A stretch of 64,000 bases of DNA. Origin: Paenibacillus sp. MAHUQ-63. GTDB lineage: Bacteria; Bacillota; Bacilli; Paenibacillales; NBRC-103111. How positions within the stretch are numbered: position 1 is the stretch's first letter; each line of letters begins with the position of its first letter. Location of the stretch: NCBI RefSeq assembly GCF_028765165.1, contig NZ_JARADB010000003.1, positions 310,001 to 374,000 of the forward strand. Direction: 5' to 3'. Shown in pieces: positions 61,499 through 64,000 of this stretch. A program made the position numbers and the translations under genes. Below the pieces are notes generated by a model, which did no database searches, was not told the origin of the DNA, and was given only the letters and a program-made list of their open reading frames with translations.

Positions 61499-61536
61499 CA
61501 AAAAAGGAGTTAAGCGCACAAACCGCTTAACTCCTT
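61499..61536 (-). terminator. Terminator of the 2-hydroxyacid dehydrogenase gene
   Basis: AAGGAGTTAAGCG (61504-61516) pairs perfectly with CGCTTAACTCCTT (61524-61536). On the minus strand TTTTTT follows, directly past the stop codon. Confidence 0.88.
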
Positions 61537-61544
61537 AACAGCCG

Positions 61545-62519
61545 CTACTTCCTAAGCTCCGGAACTACGTTCGGAGGCACTTCGCCCAGCACGCCTTTCA
61601 CCAGATTCTCGGCCGCCAGCATCGCCATATCGAACCGCGTCTTATGCGTAGCCGAACCGATGTGAGGCAGCGTAACGACATTAGGCATCCTCAGCAGCGG
61701 ATTATCGGGAGCGACCGGCTCCTGCTCGAACACATCGAGCCCCGCTCCGCGAATGATCCCCTGCTCCAGCGCTTCAATCAGCGCAGCTTCGTCTACCGTT
61801 TGCCCGCGGGACGCGTTGATGAAGATCGCCGACTTCTTCATCAGCGCCAACTCCTCGCGGCCTATGAGACGGGCCGTATCCGCCGTAAGCGGCGTCATGA
61901 GAACGACGAAATCCGATTCCCGAAGCAGATCCTGCAGGGAACGGTAGCTGACGCCCAAGCTCTGCTCGGCCGCCTCTTTCCGGCTGCGGTTATAGTAGAC
62001 GACATCCATGCTGAAGCCGAATTTCGCGCGTCTGGCGATCGCTTCCCCGATGCGGCCCAAACCGATAATCCCCAGCTTCGCGTGATGCACGTCGATGCCG
62101 AATATTGCCTCATCGCTGCCTTTTTGCCAACGACCGGCCTTCACGTAGGCATCCAGCTCTGGGATTCGTCTGGCCGAGGCCAAAATGAGCCCGAACACGG
62201 TATCCGCTACCGTCTCATCGAGTACGCCCGGCGTGTGTGTCCCGAGCACCGCTCTCTCCTTCATAGCAGACAGATTCAGATTGTTATAGCCGACCGATAC
62301 ATTGCTGACGATTCGGAGCTTGGGAGCACGATCCAGCAGCTCCTGATCGATGCTTCCGCCGGAAATCAGCAGCCCGTCAACGTCGGATAACGCTTCCAAA
62401 AGCTGCTCACGCGGCATCTCATCTTCTCTATCCCATTTGGTATATTCGCAGTATTCTGCTATATACGCTTCCACTTCGCTTGGAACTTGCTTGGCAAGAA
62501 ATACTTTAGGCCGCCTCAT
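61545..62519 (-). CDS. D-2-hydroxyacid dehydrogenase (glyoxylate/2-ketogluconate reductase-like)
   Basis: A roughly 324-residue NAD(P)-dependent dehydrogenase. The Rossmann motif is LGIIGLGRIGEAIARRAKFGFSMDVVYYNRS. Catalytic Arg (NASRGQTVDEAAL), Glu (LDVFEQEP) and His (LPHIGSAT) are all present. It would reduce glyoxylate, hydroxypyruvate or 2-keto-gluconate. GGGAG 8 nt before the ATG at 62519 decides the start over a TTG at 62525. It lies downstream of an MFS transporter gene on the same strand, 40 bp away, so they may be co-transcribed. Confidence 0.92.
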   Translation of the reverse strand: MRRPKVFLAKQVPSEVEAYIAEYCEYTKWDREDEMPREQLLEALSDVDGLLISGGSIDQELLDRAPKLRIVSNVSVGYNNLNLSAMKERAVLGTHTPGVLDETVADTVFGLILASARRIPELDAYVKAGRWQKGSDEAIFGIDVHHAKLGIIGLGRIGEAIARRAKFGFSMDVVYYNRSRKEAAEQSLGVSYRSLQDLLRESDFVVLMTPLTADTARLIGREELALMKKSAIFINASRGQTVDEAALIEALEQGIIRGAGLDVFEQEPVAPDNPLLRMPNVVTLPHIGSATHKTRFDMAMLAAENLVKGVLGEVPPNVVPELRK

Positions 62520-62560
62520 ACTCAAAACTCCCTTCTAGTCTATGTAAGAATCGTACCATA

Positions 62561-63775
62561 CTAGAGTTCTAGAAAACCAGTTTTTTCATGAGGCCGTTTC
62601 CTGCTCCTGGCCAGAACGAACATGACGGCGAAACCAGCCATGCCCAGCAGCGCCAGCAGCGCGCTTACGTTGTACATCGATTTCGCGCCCAATTCCTGGT
62701 AGATCCAGCCCCCGGCAAGCCCGGCGACGATACCGGACAATCCGCCCCAACTCAGCGCATATACCGCTTGGCCTGACGCCCGGTATTCCGGCGGGATCAA
62801 CTGCGCCGTCAACTGCGTCCCGACATAATAATAGCCGGCGAACGTAATGGCGTTCAGCGCTTGAATGAACATAATTTGGTACGGCGATACCGCCTCGGCC
62901 ATCATATACCAGCGCAGTGCGTAAAGCAGACTGACAACCGCAAGACACAGGATCATCGTCCGCTTATCCTTCCGCAAGAATCGGTCGAAAAGTAGGTAAA
63001 CCGGAATTTCGAATATCGAGGCAAAGAACGCCGACCAACCGATTAAAGCGCTCTTTCCGCCAAGATCGGACATATAGATGGAGACGAAGGTGTTGTTCAT
63101 CGCATTAGGAATCGAGATGAGAATTCCCATCCCAACGAACGCCATAAACCACTTGTTCCCCATAATTTGAAAATATTTGCCGCGCTGAACACCGCGCCCG
63201 CTCCCCCCGCTTCGTGCACCGCCCGGCAGCATCCATGCGAACAGGATCGATAGCCCGAGCAGCAGACCGCATACCGCCCATAGCCGATGAATGCCCAGCC
63301 AACCGATGACCGGTCCAGCCGCCAGAGCCATTAATGCCCAGCCCAGCGATCCCCAGAGGCGAAAGGCGCCGAACTTGCGGCCGGTACCCTCGATGGCTTC
63401 GAGAATAAGCGAGTTGCTCTGCGAGAACAGCGGAGTTTGAAAGAAAAAGTAAATGAGCAGAAACGTAATCATAAGCGCATATGAGCTTGTAACAAATACC
63501 GACTGCAGGCTCAACAGGCTGCCGATGAGCAGTACCGTGAGGATGCGCCTGACATTGGCAAGCCGGTCGCTCCAATATCCCCAGAACGGATTGGCAAGAA
63601 GCGAGATAACAGGCCCGCCGGCCAACAGTAAACCGATGGCGATGGAGGACATGCCGAAGTCCTTCAAGTACAGCGGGAAAAACGAACTATACACGGCTAA
63701 CGCGCCGTATACAACAAAATTGAAGCCTTTGATAACACCAAAGGGCCGCGCTGCGGCCATTGAAAGTGCTGACAT
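62561..63775 (-). CDS. MFS transporter (MFS_1-like, HcaT/LacY-related)
   Basis: A 404-residue 12-helix transporter. GFNFVVYGALAVYSSFFPLYLKDFGMSSIAIGLLLAGGPVISLLANPFWGYWSDRL is typical of the MFS_1_like group that includes HcaT and nucleoside or sugar proton symporters. FGAFRLWGSLGWALMALAAGP and the central loop (GGARSGGSGRG) are also typical. It stands between an AraC gene and a 2-hydroxyacid dehydrogenase, suggesting uptake of a sugar acid or related organic acid. Confidence 0.88.
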   Translation of the reverse strand: MSALSMAAARPFGVIKGFNFVVYGALAVYSSFFPLYLKDFGMSSIAIGLLLAGGPVISLLANPFWGYWSDRLANVRRILTVLLIGSLLSLQSVFVTSSYALMITFLLIYFFFQTPLFSQSNSLILEAIEGTGRKFGAFRLWGSLGWALMALAAGPVIGWLGIHRLWAVCGLLLGLSILFAWMLPGGARSGGSGRGVQRGKYFQIMGNKWFMAFVGMGILISIPNAMNNTFVSIYMSDLGGKSALIGWSAFFASIFEIPVYLLFDRFLRKDKRTMILCLAVVSLLYALRWYMMAEAVSPYQIMFIQALNAITFAGYYYVGTQLTAQLIPPEYRASGQAVYALSWGGLSGIVAGLAGGWIYQELGAKSMYNVSALLALLGMAGFAVMFVLARSRKRPHEKTGFLEL

Positions 63776-63801
63776 CGATGTGCTCTATCCTTTCCGAGGA
63801 C

Positions 63802-64000
63802 TTACGTCGTATGTGCGAGCTTTCGATATTGCGTTGGCGTAATTCCGGTGTAAGTTTTGAAAATGGCGCAAAAATATTTGTACTCTTTGTATCCGACACT
63901 CTCGGCGATTTCGAAGACGCGGTCGTCCGTTTCCGTCAGCCTCGCCTTCGCCTGCTCAATGCGCACCTCATTCAAATACTCGGCAAACCCTTTGCCGAAT
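63802..64000 (-). CDS. AraC-family regulator, C-terminal part (runs off window)
   Basis: The minus-strand frame entering from the right edge gives about 66 residues ending at a TAA at 63802-63804. It reads GFAEYLNEVRIEQAKARLTETDDRVFEIAESVGYKEYKYFCAIFKTYTGITPTQYRKLAHTT, cut here into its two recognisable parts: the linker helix and the second helix-turn-helix of AraC or YesN-type proteins. It probably controls the adjacent MFS gene. Confidence 0.85.
   Translation of the reverse strand, partial: FGKGFAEYLNEVRIEQAKARLTETDDRVFEIAESVGYKEYKYFCAIFKTYTGITPTQYRKLAHTT

Noticed and set aside
60471..61544. Small GC-rich open frames in the tandem array
   Set aside because: They repeat with the 304-bp units, have no ribosome binding sites and read through the palindromes.
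1..64000. tRNA, rRNA, prophage or transposase genes
   Set aside because: None was recognised on either strand; the repeat families have no associated transposase in the window.

Overview
The window looks like a chromosomal segment of a Paenibacillus-like, endospore-forming Firmicute. The evidence is a gerA-type germination operon, a Spo0E-like phosphatase beside a PAS sensor kinase, several LplA/LplB/LplC- and YesM/YesN-type sugar systems, GGAGG-type ribosome binding sites with frequent TTG and GTG starts, and catabolite-repression-like sites. No rRNA, tRNA, CRISPR array, phage gene or transposase was seen. Most of the content is carbohydrate sensing, uptake and catabolism typical of a soil or plant-polysaccharide degrader.

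Layout: 1-209 is the start of a formaldehyde dehydrogenase gene. 467-3461 holds a PL7 alginate lyase and an aldo/keto reductase. 3701-5836 is a Spo0E-like/PAS-kinase sporulation pair. 5983-7904 is a divergent PhyH dioxygenase/AraC pair. 7944-9143 is an orphan GHKL ATPase. 9353-11839 encodes a GT4 glycosyltransferase and UDP-glucose dehydrogenase. 12177-21908 is a nine-gene minus-strand operon (family-5 binding protein, OppB/C/D/F, HAD, LacI, Gfo/Idh, ThuA) preceded by four near-identical LacI-type palindromes. 22699-30765 carries a sugar ABC transporter (RbsA/C/B type) followed by YesN, YesM and an extra membrane-anchored binding protein, resembling a three-component sensing system. 31590-32489 is a putative GNAT-like effector with an N-terminal motif seen in contractile-injection cargo. 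32670-40363 is an LplABC-type importer with a membrane AraC regulator and two paralogous binding proteins. 40920-43705 has ribokinase plus a second PhyH/AraC pair. 43769-46860 is a CUT1 importer whose inner permease has an in-frame stop. 47173-53242 is an isomerase/split-transketolase/FGGY-kinase operon with a divergent LacI regulator, matching the D-apiose transketolase pathway. 53308-55013 holds a UspA protein and an MFS pump. 55182-60470 is a gerA operon with two B subunits. 61545-64000 holds a 2-hydroxyacid dehydrogenase, an MFS transporter and a partial AraC gene.

The most unusual feature is non-coding. Two families of dispersed elements lie in the intergenic regions. Family A is exactly 185 bp and carries four copies of CTAACGGACACAG, two forward and two reversed, with 50-bp spacing; it occurs five times, three of them inside a perfect-period 3 x 304 bp tandem array. 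Family B is exactly 187 bp and carries four 21-bp imperfect palindromes (TAACGGGA-N5-TCCCGTTA) with 52/63/51 spacing; it occurs twice. Both sit beyond the 3' ends of genes and share a TAACGG core and about 50-bp periodicity.
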